Under the pieces are notes generated by a model. It was given only the letters and a program-made list of their open reading frames with translations, had not been told where the DNA came from and ran no database searches. 36,279 nucleotides of DNA from Conidiobolus incongruus B7586 (taxonomy: Eukaryota; Entomophthoromycota; Entomophthoromycetes; Entomophthorales; Conidiobolaceae). Of this stretch, positions 12,010 to 22,525 are shown piece after piece. Within the stretch, counting starts at the first letter, position 1. The number at the start of each line of letters is the position of its first letter. The translations under genes and the position numbers were made by a program. The DNA lies in NCBI GenBank assembly GCA_000697335.1, contig JNEM01011498.1, positions 1 to 36,279 on the forward strand, given 5' to 3'.

Positions 12010-15000
12010 ATTTCACGTTAAGAATATAACTTTTTTTAACCTCAAATCATGCCGAGATAATGCTTAGATCAATAGTCCTCAGTGTCTAATCAAGCATAAT
12101 ATTTTGTTTACTTGAATTTAATTTAAATAATGAGAATATGAGTAAACTGTGGAAAAATCTGCAACTATATTCTTTGTTTCATATAAAATACTTGATTTTT
12201 ATTCCATATTTTAATCATATATGATATATGGCGTAAATTTGATAAAATTGGAACAATTAGTTAAATTTGATAATGATTTCATTTATACTTCCTTATCAAT
12301 ATTTTTAATACAAGTTGTTTTTTTTCTAATATGTTAATTAACTAAATTAAGTGATTCAATGCATCTTCCTCTCTCTCTTTCGGTTAATTAGAAATTAATC
12401 CAACTAGGCTCTTAAAAATATATGAGTATTTTTTTACCAATTATATTAAATTATATTCAATCATCAATATCAAATATTCTTCAACATATCCTACAATAAT
12501 TCAATATATGCAACTCGTGACTTTGAATATAATGTAGCCTAAATTCATTCAAAATTAATTAACCTTCAATAATAGTATTATTGATATTATTATATGTCAA
12601 ACTATCGCAATAGTATATATTTGATTCTATTCTTTTTAATTCAATAATGAAAAGTTATAATATGATATTTGCATTATTTCCATTAAAGTTTTGATAATTA
12701 AAATTTTCAATTATTGAGGGTAGTCAAATCTGCTAATATTTATTAAAAGTGGCCAAGTCAATGGCGGCATATACAACTAGTTAACACTATTGGTTTGAAT
12801 TATCTATTGTAGAATGAGATATATATAAATCTATCTATCCAGATATTATTTATATAATGTGTTGTATATATGAAATGATGAAAATTGATTTCAGATAATA
12901 ATAAATAAAAACATCAAGTTCACAATTATTTCTCATTTATATATGATCATTGAAGAATTCTCAAAATCATGAGCTATAAAAGATATTATTTCTTTCAAAT
13001 ATCTGAATATATCTTATAATATAAAAATATATTGATTTTCATTCAATATTGGATTAATAATATAATTGGACTAAATTTTTATTAGAGATTTAATTTTGAT
13101 AATAATAATTTTTAAAATTGAAATAGAATCAATAGATAGAAATCTTTATTTAATTTATGATACATTTGTAACACAAATTATATCTTATATTTATTAATAC
13201 TATTTTAAGTTATAATGTTGGGTTTTAAAATTTATTTATATTATTTCGAATATTATCACATGACGAAATCATGGATATTAAAATTGGTGGAAAAATTAAG
13301 GATATAGGCTAAATTGTTTTTATATTTATATAGTCTTGCTATATATGCTAGATTGAATTATTTAATTTAAAAAACATTTTCTTGTAATGAATTCTCCATT
13401 GCTTTTGTCGGCTATTGAGCCATTTAGAGACATTATTTTATCTGTTTTTAGGTTTAAAAATGATTGTTTAAAGAATAGTTAATACAAAGTCTCCGTATTT
13501 ATTTTACAATTTGGTGCAAGTTAAATATCCTAAGAAAATTAATTAATTATTTGAAACCTATGATTTATAAGTGAATATTACTTTCAGAAAAAATTAAATC
13601 AAATAATTAAAAATATAGTAAATGTATCTTAAGTATAGTATAAATATTAATGATTCACACTAATGGTCAGATAAATCGCCAAATTCTTTAAATTGAATAC
13701 AATATTTAATATATATACAACTTGACAAATATTTTTATAAAGATTTACATCAATTTAATTGATTTATTTTGACAATTATAATAATTTTGAATATTGAATT
13801 TATTGAAAGCATGTTATTCCTGGAATTTCCACTGATTTCGAGAAAACCTATTAATCTTTAATCAAGGCCTAGATATATTATAACTAGAACCATCAATAGC
13901 TGGATATTATTCTATGATGATATTTAGTTTCAAACAATATAGATCAATATACATTATTGTTAACTTTAGTGAAATATACATAATTTTGCCTATTTTTCTG
14001 ACTCTAAAATATAAAATCAAGATATAATCCCATTAAAAAATCTTTGATATTAAAATAAACCGGGAAAGGTTGATATTATATAAATACCAAGTGGGCTCAG
14101 ACTTTACAAGGTTTTTGAATTTATTTAATTCAATATTTAAGGAGATAATATAATTAATCAAAAAATATAATATACAAAAATCAATATATATCATAAAAAA
14201 CAAAGTCATATATCATAGGCCTAATAGATCAAAGTATAGGTTCCTTTAATATGAAACTATTTAGGATATTAGACCAGAACTTAATTATAAATACTATATC
14301 TTTTGAATCTTATTAGAATAAGCATATAAAAAGGATATCATTGAAATTACTATCATTAACAAAGTATAATCTAATTATATAAAATTAAACTTTTTAAATT
14401 TTATTTTAAAAAACAAATTCCGAACTTATAATCCTTAGTTAAAATATCAATAAAATTAATTAAACCAAAGAATATATATAATAATTTTTTCAATTTGGTA
14501 CTAATTTCTAATATAAAATATTTTGTTATATTTATTATAAAACAATATATATTAAATATAACCTGATATAATAAATAGTAAATAATAAAGGTTTTTGTCA
14601 ATTTTGCAATAAAAAGACTTATTAAATTATCTAAAATAAGAATGTAAGCTTATAATTATTTTATATTGAAGTTGAAAAATTGATTTAATTAAAATTAAGA
14701 TATTAAAAACCTGATTATTAACAAAAAGTTATTTCAAGAAAATAATCTAATAATATTATATTTTAATTATATTTATATTATTAATATATTAACTTAAATA
14801 ATTAAACAACAGCTAGATAAAATTGAATTATGTGTTTTATTTTCAAAAAACTAATTTAGTAATTTTTTAATATTCTAATATTAATAAAGATTAAAAGTAA
14901 TAACTAACTTATTTGATATAATAAAAACAAAAAACTATTTTAGTTTATAAATTTAGCATATAATTTTAATATTGTTTTATTTTAATTTGTTTATGAATTA

Positions 15001-15359
15001 GAAATTAAAAGATATATGAGGAATTTTATTATTATTAATTAATTCATCACAAGCTGTGAATTAAATAGTTTCAAAAGCAAAGAATAGAAAAAATTAAAAA
15101 TATCAAAAAAGAAATTAAAAATCATATAAGAAATTGATCAAATTAACTATTAAAAATATCATATTACTTTTTGAATTCAAGACTCAAAATATAAAAGAGC
15201 CAATAAATATATTAGAAATAAAAACATATAATCAATTTTAAATGGTATTTTACAAATTCAAACAAACCTGACAAAACCAAAGAACAGAATATATTAGGCA
15301 TAAGGTAATAATTTGTGACAAGCATTAAAAGCAAAAAATTGTAATTACTAACATCCATA
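12010..15359. other. Long AT-rich spacer
   Basis: No frame with protein-like composition, no tRNA-like fold and no long repeat were recognised. From about 14300 to 15300 almost only A and T occur. The 66-codon frame at 14401-14601 on the minus strand is Ile/Tyr/Phe/Lys noise. Confidence 0.55.
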
Positions 15360-15540
15360 TATATTGAATCAAGTAATACTTTCAAGTGTCCTTATTATTA
15401 TGTAAAGATAGATCGAAATATCAATGCTGCTAGAAACATACTCGTTTGCTATCTAAGGGTCGATCAAGCTAGTCTTCTAGGATTGGTGTGGTGACTTACT
15501 ACCTCCTTGGAGTCTCTGTACTCTATACAAAGCGGACAAA
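15360..15540 (+). mobile_element. Relic of a Fanzor/TnpB-type transposon nuclease gene (C-terminal part)
   Basis: Frame 15381-15494 reads FKCPYYYVKIDRNINAARN, then ILVCYLRVDQASLLGLVW and a stop. The CP-x-x...DR-x-(I/V)NAARNI pattern is the end of TnpB and eukaryotic Fanzor nucleases, where the last zinc-finger half is followed by the third RuvC aspartate in a DRD-x-NAARNI motif. Here the Asp and the NAARNI are kept, while a second finger cysteine expected after CP is replaced by Tyr. The segment is richer in G+C than the DNA on both sides, as expected of inserted coding DNA. No RuvC-I or RuvC-II part, helix-turn-helix, or element end is recognisable upstream, so only the tail survives. I am fairly sure of the motif and not of the subfamily. 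Confidence 0.6.
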
Positions 15541-16283
15541 TATATGATTAAATTTGAATGATTATAAAATTGTAAAGATTATAAATTTAATTTTTGAGAT
15601 TTTCATAATTACAGATAAATTTGTAATAATTGTTTCAATTTGAAATTTAGATCAAGTATCTATTGAACTAATTTGTTTCAATAATAAATAATATTAACCA
15701 CTGCTTTTTTTATTTTAGTCAGCTATAATTTAGTTTGTTAAATCTTATAACAAAAACATTTCATCATGATTAATTTGTCATTAATAAAATAGAATTTTGA
15801 ATGATATGGTTTGATGCTCAAAGTATAAATATTTTATATTCAATTATTACATTATAAAAAAATTATGATGAAATCGAATCAAAATTAAACCTTAATAAAA
15901 ATTATGGTATAATATAAAAATTGGAGAAGATACCAGTTATTTCTAGATATTTTCTATTGTGTCAAATAATAGTATATCAAAATTGATATAGTGTTTAGAT
16001 CAATATATAGAAATATATATGATTTAAAGAAATAAATCTAAATGTGATTTGTTCAATAGGAATCCAAACAACTTAAAAATAGCGTGCGCACTATGTAATA
16101 TTAAATATATTTTAATTGATATTATCAAATTTTTCAAGATATGAATAATAATAAAAATGTTTGATAATAGATCAGAATTGGTAATCCCATAATTCCAAAA
16201 CAAATGTATTTGATATATATGTTTATTATTAGATTTTGATAACTTCAGCTTTAATTTTAAATATATAATTTTATTAATTCAAA
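15541..16283. other. AT-rich spacer upstream of the LYAR gene
   Basis: Nothing supportable was found. It must contain the promoter of the gene starting at 16284, but no TATA-like element can be told from background. Confidence 0.5.
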
Positions 16284-17159
16284 ATGGTCTCGTTCGGTAA
16301 TAACCAATTCTTGACATATAATCTTAAATAATCATTAACTCTATATTTCATAGTTTGCAATCAATGCCAAGAAACTGTCAAAAAGCCCAAATTAGACCAG
16401 CATAAGGGTAGATGTTATGGAGCTAACTTTACTTGTATCGATTGTTATACCGATTTTAAAGGCGTAGAATATAGAAGCCATACTAGTTGTATTTCTGAAG
16501 CTGAAAAGTATCAAAAATCATTATATAAGGGTCCTAAGGTAAATATTTATTATTTTTTATCTACTTGATGATTTTTTTTAAATCGATTTCTAGAAAAATC
16601 AGCAAAATAATAATAAGCATAACAATAACAATAACAAGAATAATAACAAGAATAACAATCAAATCAACAACGATAATGAAGCTCCTAAGCCAGTTAGTAT
16701 TATGGAAGAGTTAAAGAATAAAGAAGATAACAAGCGCAAAGAAATTGATTCTAACGAAACTGAAACCACAGCCAAAAAATCTAAGACCAGCACTGAAGAT
16801 AAGCGACTTACAAAATGGGATAAAAAAGAATTACCCAGTGATATTAAGTTAGCTGTTCAATTGGGTATTAAGAAATTATTAGAAAAAGTATTACATCTGT
16901 TTTGAATTATATAGTAACTAGTACTAACTTTATAATTTATAGAATGGTCAATTAACCTATAAAAAACTAAACAAAAAATTATCCAAATTATTTGAAGAAC
17001 ATCCTAAGAAAGATCAATTTAAATCTAAAGACATCGAAACTACTTTCAACGAAATGGTAATCTCATTTGTATCTATAAACTTAACATAATATAATTAATA
17101 TGATTATTTAGATCACTTTCAAATTGACAGATGACAAAATTCAGACCAGTTTTAACTAA
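16284..17159 (+). CDS. LYAR: LYAR-type nucleolar zinc-finger protein
   Basis: LYAR proteins are nucleolar and act in rRNA synthesis and pre-ribosome processing. Five exons, 16284-16296, 16354-16538, 16594-16887, 16943-17056 and 17112-17159, join in phase to 217 residues. The first exon holds only four codons plus one base (M-V-S-F-V), matching the MVxF start of the family, which fixes the start. Two zinc fingers follow: C6-C9-H21-C25 and C32-C35-H47-C50. Then comes an Asn-rich tract (about 67-95, from AAT/AAC repeats), a Lys/Glu-rich charged region, and a C-terminal helical part (WDKKELPSDIKLAVQLGIKK onward) that fits the LYAR C-terminal domain. Introns are 55-57 bp, and intron 3 carries a perfect TACTAAC branch site at 16922-16928. 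The fingers and the MVxF start make the call firm. The biological role is taken from relatives. Confidence 0.87.
16606..16680 (+). repeat. AAT/AAC trinucleotide repeat coding for an Asn-rich tract
   Basis: Interrupted AAT and AAC codons, with some AAG, lie inside LYAR exon 3 and encode poly-Asn with scattered Lys. Such tracts are common in AT-rich genomes, and this one may vary in length between strains. Confidence 0.75.
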
Positions 17160-17722
17160 TTTATTATTCGTTATATAAATAGACTCTAGACTTTATCTTT
17201 TATTGACATTATTTTTATTAATTATTTTTTTTTGAGTGAATTGATTATTAAGGGATACAGTTATAAATCCTCATAATATGCGCTGAATAAACCTTCTCAA
17301 GCGTCCATTTTGATATTATATATCATTATACCTTTATAAATTTGTTTCTATGATATCCCACAGTATATTTTGAACTAACATAAAGGTTGCAATTATATAA
17401 TTTGTGATGTTATCATTTATTTATATTTAATTTAAAAAAACATTATTCCAATACTGTAAATACATCTTGTAATAAATTGATAATATATACATAATATTTT
17501 CCTATTTTAAGCTATTTAAATTTTTGTGATTTTTTATATTCAATTTGTAACTTTATATATGATTAGGATGTTTGAAATTTTATTAAAATTTTTTTCCCAA
17601 TTTATATTCAAATTTATAATAGAGATACATTATTTATAGTTAAAACATTACGTATTACTGGTTGTAGATATTATGAATTAACAAACTCATATAAACAAAA
17701 TATATTGTATTTACTGATTAAT
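17160..17722. other. AT-rich spacer downstream of LYAR
   Basis: No gene or structured element recognised. It should hold the LYAR 3' end. Confidence 0.5.
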
Positions 17723-17727
17723 AATAT

Positions 17728-18059
17728 TGTCGCGGATTGGGAGATCCGCTCGCAGTTCAATTTTAACTGTTCGTGTTGATTCCGAATGTGGTCCACTCAC
17801 AAATACCAGGCACAATCCTTGTACAATGGAAAATTCCAGACTATAGTAGTAATTGGAATTTTAACAAATTGGCAAAGGACTAACCACGCTATAAAATAGT
17901 CACTGTGCACCTATTCGCTCAGGGATCATCTCGATCAGGGCCAAGCCCTACACCTTAATATTTTAATAAAACCCTTTAAAGTATCACATTAGTTGTCCTT
18001 GGCCAGTTTTATCGAATTTAAGTGATCTATATTGCAAGTCTACTTCCTAGAAGACCTGT
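17728..18059. mobile_element. Probable solo LTR, Ty3/gypsy-like
   Basis: A roughly 330-bp island clearly richer in G+C than its flanks begins TGTCGCGGATTGGGAGATCC, a typical start of a fungal LTR. Inside, TATAAAA (17890-17896) is followed by AATAAA (17965-17970), the promoter then poly(A) order of an LTR. The 5-bp AATAT occurs at 17723-17727 and 18060-18064 and could be the target duplication, though this is weak evidence in AT-rich DNA. The right border is uncertain. No internal retroelement coding region is adjacent, so it would be a solo LTR left by recombination. The family is inferred from the start sequence only. Confidence 0.45.
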
Positions 18060-18160
18060 AATATATAAAAACAAATCCAGCATAATTGTTCAATAAATAT
18101 TTTCCAAGTTCAAAATTGTTAATTACTATTAAATACACAAATGTCTAAATTACAACCTCA

Positions 18161-18617
18161 ATGAGCATTCCCATAAATTTTCTAATGATCCTTCAATTGA
18201 TTCAAATTAATTCTAAATTGACTGCTCAAAATGCAATAAACAAAACCCAAATAAATAATAATAATAATAATGAAATACGCCAAAAAGAGCAGAGAACTTG
18301 AAGATAGTGACTATTTAAAAGATCCTAGATGTATTCAAATTACGAAATGTTTACCATGTAGGGGTGATGAAGACAAAGTGGCATCGTACTGTCAACTTAC
18401 ACATCATTATCAAAAATTACAATGCATTGACCTACCTACTACAAAGACGATATCCTGTAACCCTAGCGACCAACATAACCAACAGTTAAATTACTTTTAC
18501 TTTCAGACGACTTGTCTTATATTGACAACACTATTTTTCAGTTTGGTATTATTTAGAAGGAGAAAGATTAGGAATGATCATTATAAAAAATTATTGAATC
18601 AATTAGATAATAGTTAA
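18161..18617 (+). CDS. JTB: JTB-like single-pass membrane protein (frame uncertain at the N-terminus)
   Basis: The main frame 18270-18617 gives 115 residues with cysteines at 21, 27, 30, 41, 52 and 63. One transmembrane helix follows (about 79-95), then a short basic tail, RRRKIRNDHYKKLLNQ. This matches animal JTB: a CxPC pair, a Gly/His-Tyr-x-x-x-x-C step, a last Cys before the helix, then RQRQLDRKALEKVRKQIES-like basic helix. JTB is a small type I membrane protein linked to cytokinesis in animals. A signal peptide is expected, and one is present (MSIPINFLMILQLIQINSKL from 18161), but in a frame that reaches TGA at 18299-18301. The two frames overlap at 18255-18298. A +1 shift, a one-base assembly error, or a GC-AG intron at 18233-18287 would join them. 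There is no GT donor in between. Starting at 18270 would leave no signal peptide. Confidence 0.6.
18251..18271 (+). repeat. Short AAT repeat in the 5' part of the JTB-like gene
   Basis: Six AAT units lie where the two frames of the JTB-like gene overlap. In the signal-peptide frame they read as Asn codons. Change of unit number would not alter the frame, so this repeat alone does not explain the mismatch. Confidence 0.7.
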
Positions 18618-19735
18618 TAAATTTTTCATTTATTTCTTTTTTTTGTGATATTTTTTTTATTAATAATTGTATATTTACCTTTAATCTTTTATATTTTAGT
18701 AATACTCGAGAGATATTTCTTTATATGAAAGCAAGTAATAAATTATAATACCACGTGGTTATACGCCATTGTAATAATATTCATACATTTACCATGTATC
18801 CAATATATTTATACCTTTCTAGTGTATTTGATATAATATATTACTAATAATTTTCAATTATTCAAGATATCCCTTATGATATATTGTAAATAGAATGCTC
18901 TAAAGCATATTTATTATTTCAATCAATATCAGTTAGTAATTAAATAAAAATCATTATTAAACTTAAAGTTATATATCTTGATAATTTTTATATATTTATA
19001 CAAGTATATAACAAAATTTGAAATATTTATCAATAATAAAAAATATTCATATTAATAAAAATTATATAATATTGTTGAAAAAGATATAAATTTTAAATTG
19101 TACAATGATTATAATGAGGTAGTTAAAGATAATAACTTTAATAAAGCAACTATAGCAATTTGTATCAAAACAACTTTTGATTAAAATTATTTATATAAGC
19201 TATATGTATATATTTCAAAAAAAAAAAACTGTATTGAAAACAATTTAATAATTAATTCCTCAAGTATCGTAAAAAATTGGTATATATTATATTCAAGAAT
19301 CCTAGTTTAATAAATTATTATAAGATGATTTGAAGTCTAATATATGTTAATAAATTATACAACTATATAAGATTATTTTTATTTATTGATATTCAACTTT
19401 TGATTAGATAATATTACTAAAATATCAATTTTTACTTATAAAAATTTTATTATAATTGATAATGTTTATGAAATAATTAAATTTTTACTTTTGTGTTATA
19501 TTACACATATATACATAACTTAATAATAATAATAATAATGATTATTATTACACTTTGATATATTTTATATTTTGATTAATAGTAAAATCAATCAAATTAC
19601 ACAATATTCACAACTTTGGTCTATTAAATTGGCTGAATTTAGACCCATATTTATTTTAGTCTGAATTAACAATGTTAAAAAATGACTTTACTGACTTCAT
19701 CATTAATATTGAATTAATGCTAATATTCAAATAAT
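18618..19735. other. AT-rich spacer between JTB-like gene and SRP72
   Basis: No gene recognised. A perfect 10-bp palindrome ACCACGTGGT at 18750-18759 contains the CACGTG core bound by bHLH factors, but it is isolated and downstream of the JTB-like gene. A hairpin-forming AAT/ATT repeat is listed separately. Confidence 0.5.
19521..19550. repeat. AAT repeat followed by its inverted copy
   Basis: AAT units run directly into ATT units around a single G, so the 30 bases can fold as a hairpin. It lies about 190 bases upstream of the SRP72 ATG. It may be a simple-repeat accident. Confidence 0.6.
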
Positions 19736-22270
19736 ATGAGTTCATCAAACGATCAATCAGATTCCCTATTTATCGAATTAAAAAATAATTATGATAATGA
19801 TAATTTGGAAAAATGTTTAGAATTGGTTGAAAATAGTAATATAATCTTATCAATAAATTGATAGTATGCTAAATTTCATATAGTTTTATCAATTAACAAT
19901 CAAGATCAAGACGCACTTTACATCCGAGTTATTTTGCACTTAAGATTAGATAATTATGAAAAAGCTCTTACCTGTATCGGTTTGCTCAGTGCTAAAACTG
20001 TTAAAGAGCTCAATTTAATCTATGAACATCTGTATATTTTATACAGTTTAAATAAGTTTGAAGAGTTTGAAAAAGTTTGGAAGAGGGATGTAGCTAACGA
20101 TACTCAACTTAAAAATAGTTTAAAGTTTGGAGTTTTGAACGCTCAATTGGTATGATTTATAAATTATTCATATATACATCTAGTGTGTTTATTAAAGATA
20201 TAACTTTTTTAGGCCTATAAGAGAGAAGATTACGCTAAAGCTATTGAACTTTATGAAAAAGTTTTACCTCAAGTTGACCAAGTATTCTATTTTGTATTTT
20301 TATTATTATGTCACACTAATTTTATTATTCTGTATGTTAGCAAGATTCCAGTTATACCGAATTATATACCAACTATCTTGCAAGTATTGCTAGTTATAAA
20401 TTCAATACTCCTAAAATTGAATGGGTAATATATTTTTTAAATATTATTATAATATTAATTTAACATATAATATTTATTTCAGAAAAACATCCCATCTGAT
20501 CAATCCCTAACCAATAATTCAGCTTACTCTACCAGCTACGAAGCTAATTATAACTATGCTAGTAATTTAATTGCTTCCAATTCTTCTGATAAGGAAATCA
20601 AAGATTGGCTGAATAAGGCTATCAAGCTTAGCGAAGATAGCATAAGCGGATCTGACTACACTCAAGAAGAAATTGATATCGAATTAGCTCCTATGTTGCT
20701 TCAATTGGCTTATCATCATCACAAATTAGGTGAATTAAACGAAGCTCAAGCTATTTATGAAAAAGTGATTAACTTAAAGTAATAGCATTCAATGATATTA
20801 GCTATGCCAATACTAACAATTCATTAATTTAGTCAAGTAAAGACTTCATTCCATCCAATTGCTTTGAACAATTTAAATTGTATCAAGTTGCAAGAACTTG
20901 ACAACAGCTCATTAAATGATTCCTTCCAAGATATTTATAAATTGTATCAAGAATATAAATCCATCTATTCCAAAGCTTCTCAAAACAATTTGCAAAATTA
21001 TCAAATTCAATCTATTAAATTTAATAATGCATTGGCTGCTTTGTTGATTGGAAATGTATGTATATATAATGACCATACTTTTTTCAGTTACTAATCCATT
21101 CATTATTTAGTATGGTAGAGCTCAATCTTTCGCTCAACAATTGATTGGTACTTCAAGTGAATCGATTGATGCTAAATTGTTGCAATGTGATATTTTAAAT
21201 ACTAAAAAGGGAATTCAAAAAGCTCAAAGTGTTCTTAAGGTATTTATTGAAAGTATACAATTAAAATTAAATACTAAATACATGAATTATAAAGGAATTT
21301 GTAGAAAAGAATCCCCAGGATCCTACCGGTTATATGGCTTTAGCTCAACTTTCTCTTACTAAGCTCCGCTACAACAATGCTATTCAACATTTAGAACAAT
21401 TTCGATCTAACGTCGTTTCCAACAAGGATTCATATTATTTACCTGGTGTTATTGGAACTTTAGTTTGGTTGTATGTATCATCTAATCAATTTGATAAAGC
21501 TGAGAAGTTACTTTCTGAATGTCAATCTTCAGAAAATCCTTATAAGGTAAATATTATATAAAACCAATAGTTATTAAATATATTAACATATCAATTTAGA
21601 GCGAATTGAGCAAGTATATTCCTGATCAATTAGCTCAAATTAAGTTAAAGACAGGAAACCCTGAAGAATCAGTAAAAATGTATAAATCTCTCTTAGAACA
21701 AGACCCTAATCAACTCTCATCTATTGCTGGATTGGTCAATGCCTTAAGCCACATAGATCTCGAATCTGCTCAACAGTATGCTGCTCAACTCCCTTCGATC
21801 TCTGAGACGAGACCTAGAATCCCTAATTCCATTGCTAAGGATTGGGATCAAATTCAAGATTCTAATACCTCTTTACAGTAACATTAATATCACATATATT
21901 ACACTCAAATACTAAAATAATAATTTATTTTCAGATCATCTCGTAAACGCAAAAACCGACGTAAGAATCCTGCTCCTAAATTACAAAAGTCTGGTGGTAA
22001 AATCGATCCTGAGAGATGGTTACCACTCAAAGATCGTAGTTACTACAAACCCAAAAACAAGTCTAAAAAGATCCGAGGAACTCAGGGAGCTTCCCACGCC
22101 AAGGTCCACGACAATCAACATGATGAAGAGAAAGTGTTTGGTGTCCAAACTAAATCTCAGCCGTAAGTTATCTAAATTAAATGATAAATAATTCCAAACT
22201 AACCAATTTTATTTAGTGCTGCTGAAGAATCCCCTAAACCCAAGGCAAGCAGTAACAAATCCAAAAATAA
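19736..22270 (+). CDS. SRP72: Signal recognition particle subunit SRP72
   Basis: SRP72 binds SRP68 and the 7S RNA in the cytosolic particle that brings ribosomes with signal sequences to the ER. Eleven exons join in phase: 19736-19835, 19884-20149, 20213-20281, 20341-20424, 20483-20778, 20833-21055, 21111-21252, 21305-21546, 21600-21877, 21935-22162, 22216-22270, giving 660 residues (human 671). Most of the protein is TPR-type helical repeats, e.g. LRLDNYEKALTCIGLLS, EDYAKAIELYEKVLPQ and KLGELNEAQAIYEKVI. The SRP72 RNA-binding signature DPERWLPLKDRSYYKPKNKS lies at about 591-610, followed by GTQGAS. Intron 1 is only 48 bp, and the donor at 21253 (not the GTATTT at 21240) keeps the frame of exon 8. 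The model stops at TAA 22268-22270 after SNKSQK, but a Lys/Gly-rich tail typical of SRP72 (KKKGKGKNSKF) continues in the +1 frame to TAA 22302-22304. See findings. Confidence 0.93.
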
Positions 22271-22458
22271 GAAGAAAGGCAAAGGGAAGAACAGTAAATT
22301 TTAAAATTTTAAAAACATTACACTTTTTTAATAAATTCATTTTCATTTAATATTTAATCAAAATCTTTTTTTCAATATTTATTCAAATTCAATACTGTTA
22401 ATATCATAATTCAAATAATCCCATAATAATGATTAGGTATAAAAAAATTATAAAAACT

Positions 22459-22517
22459 ATGTCACAAATGACACTAAATTTTCGACGAATGGACTATTAA
22501 TGAGTACCAACAATTAA
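22459..22517 (+). promoter_or_regulatory. Two tandem upstream ORFs before NCBP2
   Basis: uORF1 at 22459-22500 codes MSQMTLNFRRMDY. Its TAA stop shares its last A with the ATG of uORF2 at 22500-22517, which codes MSTNN. The main ATG follows eight bases after uORF2. If the transcript includes both, they would lower initiation at the main start or make it depend on re-initiation. The transcript start is unknown. Confidence 0.4.
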
Positions 22518-22525
22518 AAAATAAA

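Noticed and set aside
14401-14601. Minus-strand 66-codon hydrophobic frame
   Set aside because: It lies in nearly pure A/T DNA. Hydrophobic Ile/Phe/Tyr runs are expected there by chance.
18750-18759. ACCACGTGGT palindrome as a bHLH site
   Set aside because: It is a single site downstream of the JTB-like gene and far from any promoter, so it cannot be supported beyond chance.
19836-19864. 29-bp intron at the first acceptor of SRP72 intron 1
   Set aside because: It is too short and gives a stop at once. The next acceptor at 19883 gives a 48-bp intron and a smooth TPR helix.
21240-21304. Donor GTATTT at 21240 in SRP72
   Set aside because: It breaks the frame of the next exon. The GTATAC donor at 21253 keeps it.
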